From positions 1 through 15,322 of the forward strand of contig JAIWOS010000011.1 of NCBI GenBank assembly GCA_020217265.1: a stretch of DNA of 15,322 bases, read 5' to 3'. Position 1 is the first letter of the stretch, and each line of letters begins with the position of its first letter. The stretch comes from Thiobacillus sp. (GTDB lineage: Bacteria > Pseudomonadota > Gammaproteobacteria > Burkholderiales > Thiobacillaceae). A program made the translations under genes and the position numbers. This document shows positions 7,417 to 14,968 of this stretch, in pieces. The notes below the pieces were generated by a model, which was given only the letters and a program-made list of their open reading frames with translations, did no database searches and had not been told where the DNA came from.

Positions 7417-8099
7417 GCGCGCGCCACGCCATCGTGCTGTTGTCTGGCGGACTCGATTCCGCCACCGTGCTCGCCATCGCGCGCGCGCAAGGCTTTGACT
7501 GCCATGCGCTGAGCCTCGACTACGGCCAGCGTCACAATGCCGAGCTGGCCGCGGCCGCACGCGTCGCCGCCAGCCTAGGCGCCGCCGAGCACCGCGTGAT
7601 GCGGCTCGGTCTGGGCGACCTCGGCGGATCGGCACTCACCGACGCCTCGATCGCCGTGCCGGAAACGCCCACCGAAGGCATTCCCGTCACCTACGTGCCC
7701 GCGCGCAATACCGTGATGCTGGCGCTCGCGCTCGCCTGGGCCGAGGTGGTCGGCGCGCGCGACATTTTCATCGGCGTGAACGCGGTCGACTATTCCGGCT
7801 ATCCGGATTGCCGGCCGGAATTCATCGCCGCCTTCGAGCGCACGGCCAACCTGGCGACCAAGGCCGGCGTCGAAGGCGCCGCCCTCCGGATCCACGCGCC
7901 GCTGCAATATCTGTCGAAAGCCGAGATCATCCGCCGCGGCATCGAGCTGGGGGTGGATTACGCGCGTACCGTGAGCTGCTACCAGGCGGATGCCGAGGGC
8001 CGGGCCTGCGGCGTGTGCGATGCCTGCCGCTTGCGGCGCCTGGGGTTCGAGCAAGCCGGCGTGCCCGACCCCACGATCTATCAGACAAATCGTACGTAG
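7413..8099 (+). CDS. queC: 7-cyano-7-deazaguanine synthase QueC
   Basis: QueC uses ATP and ammonia to turn 7-carboxy-7-deazaguanine into preQ0, the step right after QueE. The 228-residue product starts [26 protein letters not shown] at residues 11-16 is the PP-loop. LSLDYGQRH follows the first strand, and [17 protein letters not shown] is a family motif. The zinc site is complete: Cys189, Cys199, Cys202 and Cys205 (SCYQAD...ACGVCDAC). The ATG overlaps the queE TGA (ATGA), so both enzymes should be made in step. No queD or queF lies in this window. Confidence 0.96.
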   Translation: MSARHAIVLLSGGLDSATVLAIARAQGFDCHALSLDYGQRHNAELAAAARVAASLGAAEHRVMRLGLGDLGGSALTDASIAVPETPTEGIPVTYVPARNTVMLALALAWAEVVGARDIFIGVNAVDYSGYPDCRPEFIAAFERTANLATKAGVEGAALRIHAPLQYLSKAEIIRRGIELGVDYARTVSCYQADAEGRACGVCDACRLRRLGFEQAGVPDPTIYQTNRT

Positions 8100-8110
8100 G
8101 AAAAGCCTGT

Positions 8111-8139
8111 TTGATTAAGCGTGGCCGCTGGGGAATAAT
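8111..8139 (+). promoter_or_regulatory. Sigma-70 type promoter of the yeeE-tlpA pair
   Basis: TTGATT (8111-8116) and AATAAT (8134-8139) are separated by 17 bases. They match the -35 consensus at 4/6 and the -10 consensus at 5/6. The predicted start is near 8146, about 50 bases before the ATG at 8197. This separates the transporter gene from the queC transcript. Confidence 0.65.
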
Positions 8140-8145
8140 CGCCGG

Positions 8146-8164
8146 GCTGCAATATCGCTGCAAT
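8146..8164 (+). repeat. Direct repeat GCTGCAAT x2 at the predicted yeeE transcription start
   Basis: GCTGCAAT occurs at 8146-8153 and 8157-8164. The two copies start 11 bases apart, about one helical turn, and sit exactly where transcription from the upstream promoter would begin. This position would suit a repressor site, but no family is assigned. Confidence 0.5.
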
Positions 8165-8196
8165 CAATACAAGATTTTTCTCGGAGAAGCGCCAGC

Positions 8197-9351
8197 ATGG
8201 AAGGACTCGATTTCATCAGCCAGGGGCTTGCCGCGCTTGGCTGGAACCCCAACGACGCCGTCGTCAAAACCCGCGCCATCGCCTGGCTCGGGTTCGCGCT
8301 CGCCTTCGTCTTCGGCTACGTGGGCAACAAGACGCATTTCTGCACCATGGGTGCGGTGTCCGACATCGTCAACATGAACCACTGGGACCGCATGCGTGCC
8401 TGGCTGCTCGCCATCGCCGTGGCGATCATCGGCACCAGCACCCTGGTGTATTTTGGCAATCTCGACGTCTCCAAAACCATCTACACCGGATCGAATTTCT
8501 ACTGGCTCGCCGCGCTCGTCGGCGGCCTCGTATTCGGTGTCGGCATGACGCTCGCCGGCGGCTGCGGGCAGCGCACCCTGGTGCGCTTGGGCGGCGGCAA
8601 CCTCAAATCCATCGTCGTCTTCATCTTCATGGGCTACGCCGCGCTGGTCACGCTCTCCGGCATCTTCGGCGCGTTCCGCATCAACGTGCTGCAGGCCGAG
8701 CCGGTCACGGTCTACCTCGACGGCATGCAGACGCTGCCGGCGCTGCTCGGCCTGCACACCCCGGGCGGCACGCTCGCCATCGGGCTGGCGGTCGGCGTGG
8801 CGTTGCTGCTATTTGTCTTCCTCAATAAAGAATTCCGCGCCAACACCGATAACATTCTTGCAGGCATCGTGATTGGCTTGATCGTGGTTGCGGGCTGGTA
8901 CGTCACGGGCCGTTTCGGTTTCGGGGAAGATCCCGATACCCTCGAAATGGTCTACCTCGGCACCAACTCCCACCTCGCCGAATCCATGACCTTCGTCGCG
9001 CCGCTCGGCTACACCATGAACCTCTGGGCCTACTGGACCGACAGCGCGACCATCGTCACCTTCGGCGTCGCCAGCGTGTTCGGCGTGATCGTGGGGTCGC
9101 TGGCGTACGGCGTGACGCACAAGACCTTTCGCTGGGAATCGTTCAACTCCCCGCAAGACATGTTCCGCCACATCATCGGCGCCATCATGATGGGCTTCGG
9201 TGGCGTCACCGCGCTGGGCTGCACCATCGGCCAGGGCGTCACCGGCATCTCGACGCTTGCGGTGTCGTCGTTCCTCGTCCTTGCCGCCATCATCGCCGGC
9301 GCGGCGATCACGATGAAAGTGCAGTACATGCTCTTGATGCGTGAAGGTTAA
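8197..9351 (+). CDS. YeeE/YedE family sulfur (thiosulfate-type) transporter
   Basis: This 384-residue polytopic membrane protein belongs to the YeeE/YedE (DUF395) family, whose studied member TsuA imports thiosulfate through conserved cysteines; SoxT proteins of sulfur oxidisers also belong here. Many hydrophobic segments are visible along its length. Three Cys motifs fit the family: KTHFCTMG (Cys49), LAGGCGQRTLVRLGGGNLKS (Cys123) and LGCTIGQGVTG (Cys342). The ATG is preceded by GGAGAA at 8183-8188. It has its own promoter and is followed by a periplasmic thioredoxin-like gene, suggesting the imported sulfur species is handled or reduced with its help. The exact substrate is not determinable; thiosulfate or another reduced sulfur compound is an inference from the family. 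Confidence 0.85.
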   Translation: MEGLDFISQGLAALGWNPNDAVVKTRAIAWLGFALAFVFGYVGNKTHFCTMGAVSDIVNMNHWDRMRAWLLAIAVAIIGTSTLVYFGNLDVSKTIYTGSNFYWLAALVGGLVFGVGMTLAGGCGQRTLVRLGGGNLKSIVVFIFMGYAALVTLSGIFGAFRINVLQAEPVTVYLDGMQTLPALLGLHTPGGTLAIGLAVGVALLLFVFLNKEFRANTDNILAGIVIGLIVVAGWYVTGRFGFGEDPDTLEMVYLGTNSHLAESMTFVAPLGYTMNLWAYWTDSATIVTFGVASVFGVIVGSLAYGVTHKTFRWESFNSPQDMFRHIIGAIMMGFGGVTALGCTIGQGVTGISTLAVSSFLVLAAIIAGAAITMKVQYMLLMREG

Positions 9352-9399
9352 AAACCACACGTCAGCAAGAATTTGCAAGTATGGTCCAAATGAACCTTG

Positions 9400-9420
9400 A
9401 CCCGCCCCGGGCGGGTTGTT
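9400..9420 (+). terminator. GC-rich hairpin in the yeeE-tlpA gap
   Basis: ACCCGCC (9400-9406) and GGCGGGT (9410-9416) form a 7-bp stem with a 3-base loop, followed by TTGTT. It could be a weak terminator, or an mRNA-stabilising or attenuating structure in front of the TTG-start gene. The short T-run makes full termination doubtful. Confidence 0.35.
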
Positions 9421-9459
9421 ACGGTGCAGCTAAAGGCCCGGAGGCCGAAAGGACAGACA

Positions 9460-10080
9460 TTGAAAAAGTGGTTCAGCACCATCTGCTTTACACTCCTCGC
9501 CACGTTTGCCGTGCAGGCGCATGCGGCCAAGGCGGTCAATTTCCAGTTCACCGACAGCAAGGGTAAAACCATTCGCCTGTCCGACTACAAGGGCAAGTGG
9601 GTGCTGGTCAACTTCTGGGCGCCGTGGTGCCCGCGCTGCAAGATGGAATTCAACGAACTCAACGATCTGGATGCGCGCAACGACTTCGTCGTGATCGGCG
9701 TCGCCATGGACTACGGCATCGACGAAGGTTCCGTCTACAGCACCATGCAGCGCTTCAACCTGCGCTACCCGCAGATCATCGGTGGCAACCGGCGCGACCC
9801 CAACCCCCCGTCGCTGCAAGTCGGCCCCGTGGATTTCTACCCCACCTCCTACCTCTATGCGCCGGACGGCGAAATCGTCATGTTCGTGCCCGGCATCATC
9901 AGCAAGCAGAAAATCATCGCCTTCACCGAACAGTATCAACCCACTGCAAGTACTCAAGTGGCCGAGAATGACCCCGTCCCGGAGGCGCCCGTAACCAGGC
10001 CCGGTGTGCAAAAGGCCAGCATGGCCAAACCCGCCCCGGCGAAAGTGCAGGACAAAAAAAAAGTAACCACCGTTTATTGA
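9460..10080 (+). CDS. TlpA-like periplasmic thioredoxin-fold protein
   Basis: This is a secreted thiol-disulfide protein of the TlpA/ResA class. I place the start at TTG 9460, because AAAGGA (9448-9453) lies six bases upstream and translation gives a clean signal peptide (KKWFSTICFTLLATFAVQAHA, cleavage near residue 23). The frame is open further upstream but lacks an SD there. The 206-residue product has the active site WAPWCPRCK, Cys57 and Cys60, followed by FVVIGVAMDYGIDEG and YPTSYLYAPDGEIVMFVPG with the cis-Pro region. The C-terminal 40 residues are a Pro/Lys-rich tail. It follows the YeeE/YedE gene at 108 bases, and the two probably share the upstream promoter. Partner and redox direction are unknown; a role with sulfur transport is inferred from position. 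Confidence 0.85.
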   Translation: MKKWFSTICFTLLATFAVQAHAAKAVNFQFTDSKGKTIRLSDYKGKWVLVNFWAPWCPRCKMEFNELNDLDARNDFVVIGVAMDYGIDEGSVYSTMQRFNLRYPQIIGGNRRDPNPPSLQVGPVDFYPTSYLYAPDGEIVMFVPGIISKQKIIAFTEQYQPTASTQVAENDPVPEAPVTRPGVQKASMAKPAPAKVQDKKKVTTVY

Positions 10081-10098
10081 ACAAGTAGTCCAATGAGC

Positions 10099-10142
10099 AT
10101 GGACGATAAAAAAGCGGCTTAAGCCGCTTTTTTATCGTCCAT
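10099..10142. terminator. Perfect 44-bp palindrome, probable bidirectional terminator
   Basis: The 22 bases from 10099 to 10120 are the exact reverse complement of 10121-10142, with no mismatch. The centre is AAGCGGCTTAAGCCGCTT, flanked by an A-run on the left and a T-run of six on the right, then ATCGTCCAT. The GC core with the T-run is a good rho-independent terminator for the thioredoxin transcript, and by symmetry it would also work on the other strand. The unbroken symmetry goes well beyond what termination needs. Confidence 0.85.
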
Positions 10143-10200
10143 CTGCCGCCCCACTGCCCAGCATCGAACACCACGAAGATGACAAAATACTGCATCCCCC

Positions 10201-10230
10201 TTTACCCGCGTCGATCGGTTCGGCTATAAT
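10201..10230 (+). promoter_or_regulatory. Promoter of tRNA-Lys
   Basis: A perfect -10 box TATAAT lies at 10225-10230 and TTTACC at 10201-10206 is a fair -35 box (4/6), with an 18-base spacer. The mature tRNA begins 51 bases after the -10 box, leaving room for a normal 5' leader removed by RNase P. Confidence 0.75.
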
Positions 10231-10280
10231 CTCGGGCTTTCGCGGATGGGGCAAAGGCCAGCAGGCCAAGTCCGGTCCCG

Positions 10281-10356
10281 GGGTCGGTAGCTCAGCCGGT
10301 AGAGCAGCGGACTTTTAATCCGTTGGTCGCGAGTTCGAATCTCGCCCGACCCACCA
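10281..10356 (+). tRNA. tRNA-Lys, anticodon UUU
   Basis: This is a 76-base cloverleaf. The acceptor stem is GGGTCGG (10281-10287) with CCGACCC (10346-10352). TA follows at positions 8-9, and the D-arm begins GCTC. The anticodon stem is GCGGA/TCCGT, with a top G-U pair, around loop CTTTTAA. The anticodon TTT lies at 10314-10316. The T-arm is GCGAG-TTCGAAT-CTCGC. Discriminator A and an encoded CCA end the gene at 10356. TTT reads Lys codons AAA and AAG. Confidence 0.97.
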
Positions 10357-10362
10357 GCATCC

Positions 10363-10389
10363 AAAAGCCACGCGCGAGCGTGGCTTTTT
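10363..10389 (+). terminator. Rho-independent terminator after tRNA-Lys
   Basis: AAAAGCCACGC (10363-10373) pairs with GCGTGGCTTTT (10378-10388) around a GCGA loop, with five T residues at 10385-10389. It lies seven bases after the CCA end. Confidence 0.9.
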
Positions 10390-10399
10390 CATATCCAGG

Positions 10400-10420
10400 T
10401 GACGTGAAACGTCAGTTTTT
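10400..10420. promoter_or_regulatory. Inverted repeat TGACGT-GAA-ACGTCA with T-run
   Basis: TGACGT (10400-10405) and ACGTCA (10409-10414) are a perfect inverted repeat with a three-base spacer, followed by GTTTTT. It may be a second short terminator behind the tRNA, or a protein site about 155 bases upstream of the pilin promoter. The rest of the leader to 10560 shows no gene or recognisable element. Confidence 0.35.
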
Positions 10421-10566
10421 GCCCCTGAGAGTCAGGCTGTACCGGAATCCATTTGGGGATTGGGCAGGCTGCGCGCTCAGCCGCCGGCCGCGATGTTGTT
10501 GCTAACCCTTGCCGTGCGCGGCACCTAGCTGCAAACCCGAAAAATTTCCACTGGCGGCACTAAAGT

Positions 10567-10582
10567 TGGCACGGCCCCTGCT
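10567..10582 (+). promoter_or_regulatory. Sigma-54 (RpoN) type promoter of the pilin gene
   Basis: TGGCACG (from 10567) and CTGCT (10578-10582) fit the -24/-12 consensus TGGCACG-N4-TTGCW with one mismatch. The GG (10568-10569) and GC (10580-10581) dinucleotides are exactly ten bases apart. Type IV pilin genes in pseudomonads and relatives are known to be sigma-54 and PilR dependent. The predicted start is near 10593, about 50 bases before the ATG. Confidence 0.8.
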
Positions 10583-10643
10583 CGTTAAAGCTCCAGACAC
10601 GGCAATCACGTGTTCGATACCGTTCAAACCCAAGGAGATGGAA

Positions 10644-11063
10644 ATGCGTAAAATTCAACAAGGTTTCACCCTGATCGAACTGATGATCGTCGTGGCGATC
10701 ATCGGTATTCTGGCGGCGATTGCCGTGCCTCAGTACCAGCAGTACACCAAAAAGTCGAAATTCACGGAAGTGACGCAGGCGACCTCACCCTACAAACTGG
10801 CGGTCGAGGCCTGTTACCAGGATACAGGTGTTTTGGGTAGTTGCGGCACCCCGGGCTCTAACGGCATCCCTTCCAATGCGACTAGCAATGGCAAATTCGT
10901 CGCTAGTGTGACCACGGGCAATAACGGCGTGGTCACCGCAACTGCAGCTAGCACGAATGGGCTGAGTGGTGAAACTATTATCTTCATGCCCGCCCCGGGT
11001 AGCGGTTCCAACCTGCTTGACTGGACCAAGTCTGGTACTTGCGTTAGTGCCGGTATCTGCTGA
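10644..11063 (+). CDS. pilA: Type IV major pilin (PilA/PilE family)
   Basis: This 139-residue prepilin begins MRKIQQGFTLIELMIVVAII. The leader peptide is cut after Gly7 by prepilin peptidase, Phe8 becomes the methylated N terminus, and Glu12 is the conserved Glu5 of the mature pilin. Residues 8-35 form the hydrophobic assembly helix. The globular part has four cysteines, Cys57, Cys67, Cys133 and Cys139. The last pair closes a short loop at the very C terminus, like the D-loop disulfide of other pilins. The middle (residues 70-110) is rich in Ser, Thr, Asn and Gly, suitable for O-glycosylation. I chose ATG 10644 rather than ATG 10638, because AAGGAG (10632-10637) is six bases from the former and abuts the latter. 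A sigma-54 promoter precedes it and a strong terminator follows. Confidence 0.94.
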   Translation: MRKIQQGFTLIELMIVVAIIGILAAIAVPQYQQYTKKSKFTEVTQATSPYKLAVEACYQDTGVLGSCGTPGSNGIPSNATSNGKFVASVTTGNNGVVTATAASTNGLSGETIIFMPAPGSGSNLLDWTKSGTCVSAGIC

Positions 11064-11080
11064 ACGCTGGATGAAAAATG

Positions 11081-11110
11081 AAAAAGGCACGGTTTTACCG
11101 TGCCTTTTTT
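11081..11110 (+). terminator. Rho-independent terminator after the pilin gene
   Basis: AAAAAGGCACGGT (11081-11093) pairs with ACCGTGCCTTTTT (11097-11109) around a TTT loop, with a run of six T. It lies between pilA and the ligase gene, so the ligase is either transcribed by read-through at a lower level or from an unseen promoter. Confidence 0.93.
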
Positions 11111-11141
11111 GTTTGTCAGTTGTTGGAATATCGGGTGATTC

Positions 11142-13130
11142 ATGAAGCGCGCAGCAATTTTCCTCAAACCGGATGTTAGGCAATCGCAGGCGGCCATGAT
11201 CGGTCTTGCCATCTTGGCTGGCATCGACTACTACGCCGTGGCTTGGACTGCCTTGATACTGCTGGCCTGGGTTGCGTGGGTGGTCTGGCCGCGCCTGGCG
11301 TCCGGTGTGCCTTTCGTTCACGGATATCTGCCTGCCGTGGCTGGGTTCTGGCTCGTCTGGCTGGTCGCGCATGTATGGATAAGCGATACCCCCTACTTAA
11401 GCTGGTTTTATGCTTGGACCCTGGCCGGTCTGCCTATTGCGCTACTGGCCTGGCAGTTCGTGCGTGAACCGGAGGGCACGTGGCGCTGGATCGAGCGGGG
11501 GCTATGGGCCGGGGCGACTATTGGAGCAATTCAAGGCATTTGGCAAATTGCTTCGGGTGAATCGGTGCGGGCGCATGGTCCCCTGGTTGATCCTAATGCC
11601 TATGCCGGGGCATTGAACCTGATCTTCTTTCCGCTCGCTGCTGCTTTCCTGGCGCGCGATGACAGCCGCAAATCCCATAGAGGAGTATGGATACAAGCCG
11701 GCATACTTTTTTTGTTGGCGTTGGCGTTCTTTTCTGCAAATTCTCGTGGCGGAATGATCGCGTGGCTGATGGGTTTGTGCGTGCTGCTCTTTGCCCTGCG
11801 TAAGCGTCCGGGGTTCTGGTTTAGGGCGATGCTGTTACTGACAATGTGGGCTGTAGCCGCAGGCATCATGTATCTGTACACAGCCTATAATCTCCTGCAG
11901 GTTGCATCTTTTCAGGATGAATCGGTATCGGCACGCGTGTACTTGTGGCGATCGAGCTGGATGATGATTCAGGCCAACCCTTGGTTGGGCACGGGGCTTG
12001 GCACATGGTCTTTGCATTATCCGGCCTTCAGGGATCACCGTGAATGGAGTACGGCCGGATACTACGCCCATAACGACTACCTGCAGCTTCTGGCGGAAAC
12101 TGGACCGCTGACTCTGGTTATCCTGTTCTCCTTTCTCATGTTGGTGGTACATAAACTGTGGAAGTTGGCGAGGCAGGCAGAGGGCGGTCAAGCAGATGCT
12201 GAAGCGATAGGCCTATTGGTCGGCGTTCTGGCAGTTGCGACGCACGCATTCGTTAATTTCATTTTTTACCATGCGTTCATTAGCATCCTTTGTGGACTCT
12301 ATGTTGGTCGTTCACTGCAATTGTGTAATGGGATGAGCGGTGTTCGCTTGCGGATTATCCCTGTGGCGACGGCGTTAAGCCGTAAGATGATAATTGGTAC
12401 GGTATTTTTTGTTCTAGTTTTGCAATTGTTATTGCATGAAGCAGCTCGTCTTTTGAACTGCGACCATCCGGTGATTTCGGCTATCCATCGCATTTATCCG
12501 TCTTTTACAGAATTGGAAGCAGCTCGTTTCATCCATGCGATGCGGCCGCAAGAGCCCATCCCGAGAAACATCGTTTTGCGGTATATGTCGGAAAGTATTG
12601 CTGATGCGGCATTGCTTGGCCCCGATATGCCCAAGGCAGTGCTGATTGAGTCAATCGAAGCGTACAGCCATGCGAGAAAATCGGCAGTCAACCGCACCCA
12701 ACTGGGTGCGGAACAAGCCATGTTGCTAATACGACATCGCGGGCTTCTCCCTACTGGTGAGGCACTTCAGCGTGCGGAGGAGGTCGTTTTTCAGACACTT
12801 AAACTAGACCCGCGACATGCGGAATCGATTCTGGCGCTGGCTGAGATTCAGTTTGCTCGTGGCGAAACAGTAAAGGGCTTGAATATTCTGGTGCAGGCCA
12901 TCCCTCATATTTTCAGCATGCGCGATCGCAGGTTGCTTGAAGTGGTTTATCTGCAAAGGTTGCTTGCACCTGCCAAATATCCAGCGCTCGATTCGCTGGA
13001 GAAAAAACTTCGCCAAATGCCGTCGGTTGTGTTCGGGAGCGAATCGTCGGATGCGGTGTTTTTCGCCAAGGCTGAGAAAACCATGTATGAAGTATTACGC
13101 CAATCTGGACGAATGGAGCAAGTTCCGTGA
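11142..13130 (+). CDS. O-antigen ligase/PglL-type protein, probable pilin O-glycosyltransferase
   Basis: This 662-residue inner-membrane protein has about ten or more hydrophobic segments up to residue ~400. The Wzy_C signature runs from SARVYLWRSSWMMIQANPWL through YYAHNDYLQLLAETGPL, with His310 at the position of the conserved ligase His. Family members move lipid-linked glycans onto O-antigen, lipid A core or proteins (PglL/TfpO class). The place directly behind a pilin gene favours pilin glycosylation; this is inference. Another hydrophobic segment near residues 420-440 (MIIGTVFFVLVLQLLLHEAA) precedes a C-terminal region of ~215 residues that looks soluble and helical, probably periplasmic. 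GC is much lower than in neighbours: 25/60 at 12361-12420 and 31/60 at 12541-12600, against 46/60 in a sampled tolB stretch. Recent transfer is possible. Confidence 0.8.
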   Translation: MKRAAIFLKPDVRQSQAAMIGLAILAGIDYYAVAWTALILLAWVAWVVWPRLASGVPFVHGYLPAVAGFWLVWLVAHVWISDTPYLSWFYAWTLAGLPIALLAWQFVREPEGTWRWIERGLWAGATIGAIQGIWQIASGESVRAHGPLVDPNAYAGALNLIFFPLAAAFLARDDSRKSHRGVWIQAGILFLLALAFFSANSRGGMIAWLMGLCVLLFALRKRPGFWFRAMLLLTMWAVAAGIMYLYTAYNLLQVASFQDESVSARVYLWRSSWMMIQANPWLGTGLGTWSLHYPAFRDHREWSTAGYYAHNDYLQLLAETGPLTLVILFSFLMLVVHKLWKLARQAEGGQADAEAIGLLVGVLAVATHAFVNFIFYHAFISILCGLYVGRSLQLCNGMSGVRLRIIPVATALSRKMIIGTVFFVLVLQLLLHEAARLLNCDHPVISAIHRIYPSFTELEAARFIHAMRPQEPIPRNIVLRYMSESIADAALLGPDMPKAVLIESIEAYSHARKSAVNRTQLGAEQAMLLIRHRGLLPTGEALQRAEEVVFQTLKLDPRHAESILALAEIQFARGETVKGLNILVQAIPHIFSMRDRRLLEVVYLQRLLAPAKYPALDSLEKKLRQMPSVVFGSESSDAVFFAKAEKTMYEVLRQSGRMEQVP

Positions 13131-13181
13131 CAGGCTGTGTTCGATAGTGAGACCAGATGCTTCGCCAAGATCTGACGGATC

Positions 13182-13286
13182 ATGGCGCCTTTTATCTTAG
13201 GCTGGGCTGCGCTTGTAACCGTCGAAGGCAATCAGGTGGCAGCATTAATGGACGCAGCCTGGGCCGCTGGGGTGTGGGTCTTGTAG
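13182..13286 (+). CDS. Possible 34-residue hydrophobic small ORF (weak)
   Basis: An ATG at 13182 opens a frame reading MAPFILGWAALVTVEGNQVA then 14 more residues, ending at TAG 13284. An in-frame stop lies nine bases upstream, so it is complete. It is rich in Ala, Val, Leu and Trp and could span or associate with the membrane. There is no good SD, no homology I recognise, and chance is a fair explanation in a 159-base spacer between two genes pointing at each other. Confidence 0.15.
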   Translation: MAPFILGWAALVTVEGNQVAALMDAAWAAGVWVL

Positions 13287-13289
13287 ATA

Positions 13290-13746
13290 CTACCCGCTGA
13301 ATTCACCCGACCCGCGACCTGCGTCTTGCAGTGCTAGGCTGATCGTCTCGGCGGCGAACCCCCGGCTTTGCAGAAAACGCATCTGGCGGGCCTTGTCGGC
13401 GGCATCGACGGGCGGGTGGCCGAATTTCTTTTGCCATACGGCGCGGGCGCGTTCGAGTTCGCTGTCGCGGTTATCTTCGAGAACGGATGCGATCACGTCA
13501 TCATTCACGCCGCGCTGCCGCAATTCGTGGGCAAGCTTCACGCGCCCGGCCTTGGCGCGGTGGTCGGCGACCCAGCTTTCGGCAAAGCGCCGGTCGGACA
13601 GCCAGCCTTTTTCCTCGAAGGCGTCCAGCAGCGGCGCGATGTCTTCGGCGGCGTAGCCTGCGGCTGCGAGCTTGCGGCTGAGTTCGAAGCGGCTGTGCTC
13701 GCGCCGCGCGAGGTGGGCCAGCGCGCGCTCGCGCAAGGATTCGGGG

Positions 13747-13769
<23 letters not shown>
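13290..13769 (-). CDS. recX: Recombination regulator RecX
   Basis: RecX binds RecA filaments and limits their extension and activity. The 159-residue product has the three-helix repeat layout of the family: [20 protein letters not shown], then [35 protein letters not shown], then the [18 protein letters not shown] and [18 protein letters not shown] repeats. Its ATG lies inside the end of recA, overlapping by 23 bases in another frame, so it depends on the recA transcript and probably on recA translation. The length is normal. It ends 159 bases from the convergent ligase gene, with no obvious terminator between them. Confidence 0.93.
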
Positions 13770-14802
<1,033 letters not shown>

Positions 14803-14852
14803 GGGGGGTCTCCTGTGTCGATGGAAGGGCAGCGGTGGCGCTGCATGGGCGT

Positions 14853-14881
14853 ACTGTAGGCAATACTTTTTCTGGTGTCAA
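14853..14881 (-). promoter_or_regulatory. Sigma-70 promoter of recA
   Basis: On the minus strand a perfect -35 box TTGACA (14881 down to 14876) is followed after exactly 17 bases by TACAGT (14858 down to 14853), a 4/6 match to the -10 box. The leader to the ATG is about 45 bases. Confidence 0.8.
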
Positions 14882-14895
14882 TAAAAAATATCATG

Positions 14896-14908
14896 TACTT
14901 ATTAAGTA
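14896..14908. promoter_or_regulatory. Inverted repeat TACTTA-T-TAAGTA, operator candidate
   Basis: A perfect 6-bp inverted repeat with a one-base centre lies in the AT-rich divergent spacer between recA and the WYL-type regulator. It sits 15 bases behind the recA -35 box and about 35 bases before the -10 box of the rightward gene. A further half-site AAGTA follows at 14911. It could bind the regulator encoded to the right, or another DNA-binding protein. Confidence 0.45.
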
Positions 14909-14920
14909 TCAAGTAATCGT

Positions 14921-14948
14921 TTGTATCTGAATGGCGCCGCCCTATAAT
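14921..14948 (+). promoter_or_regulatory. Promoter of the WYL-type regulator gene
   Basis: A perfect TATAAT at 14943-14948 is preceded by TTGTAT at 14921-14926 with a 16-base spacer (-35 match 3/6). The predicted start near 14955 gives a leader of only about 14 bases, just enough for the SD GGGGA at 14959-14963 before ATG 14969. Confidence 0.65.
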
Positions 14949-14968
14949 CGCCCAAAGCGGGGAATACC

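Noticed and set aside
11110..11141. Dedicated promoter for the ligase gene (TTGTCA at 11113)
   Set aside because: A partner -10 box would overlap the start codon region and has poor match.
13200..13300. Terminator between the ligase gene and recX
   Set aside because: GGCTGCG/CGCAGCC are 41 bases apart and GTAG-ATA-CTAC is short; neither has a T-run.
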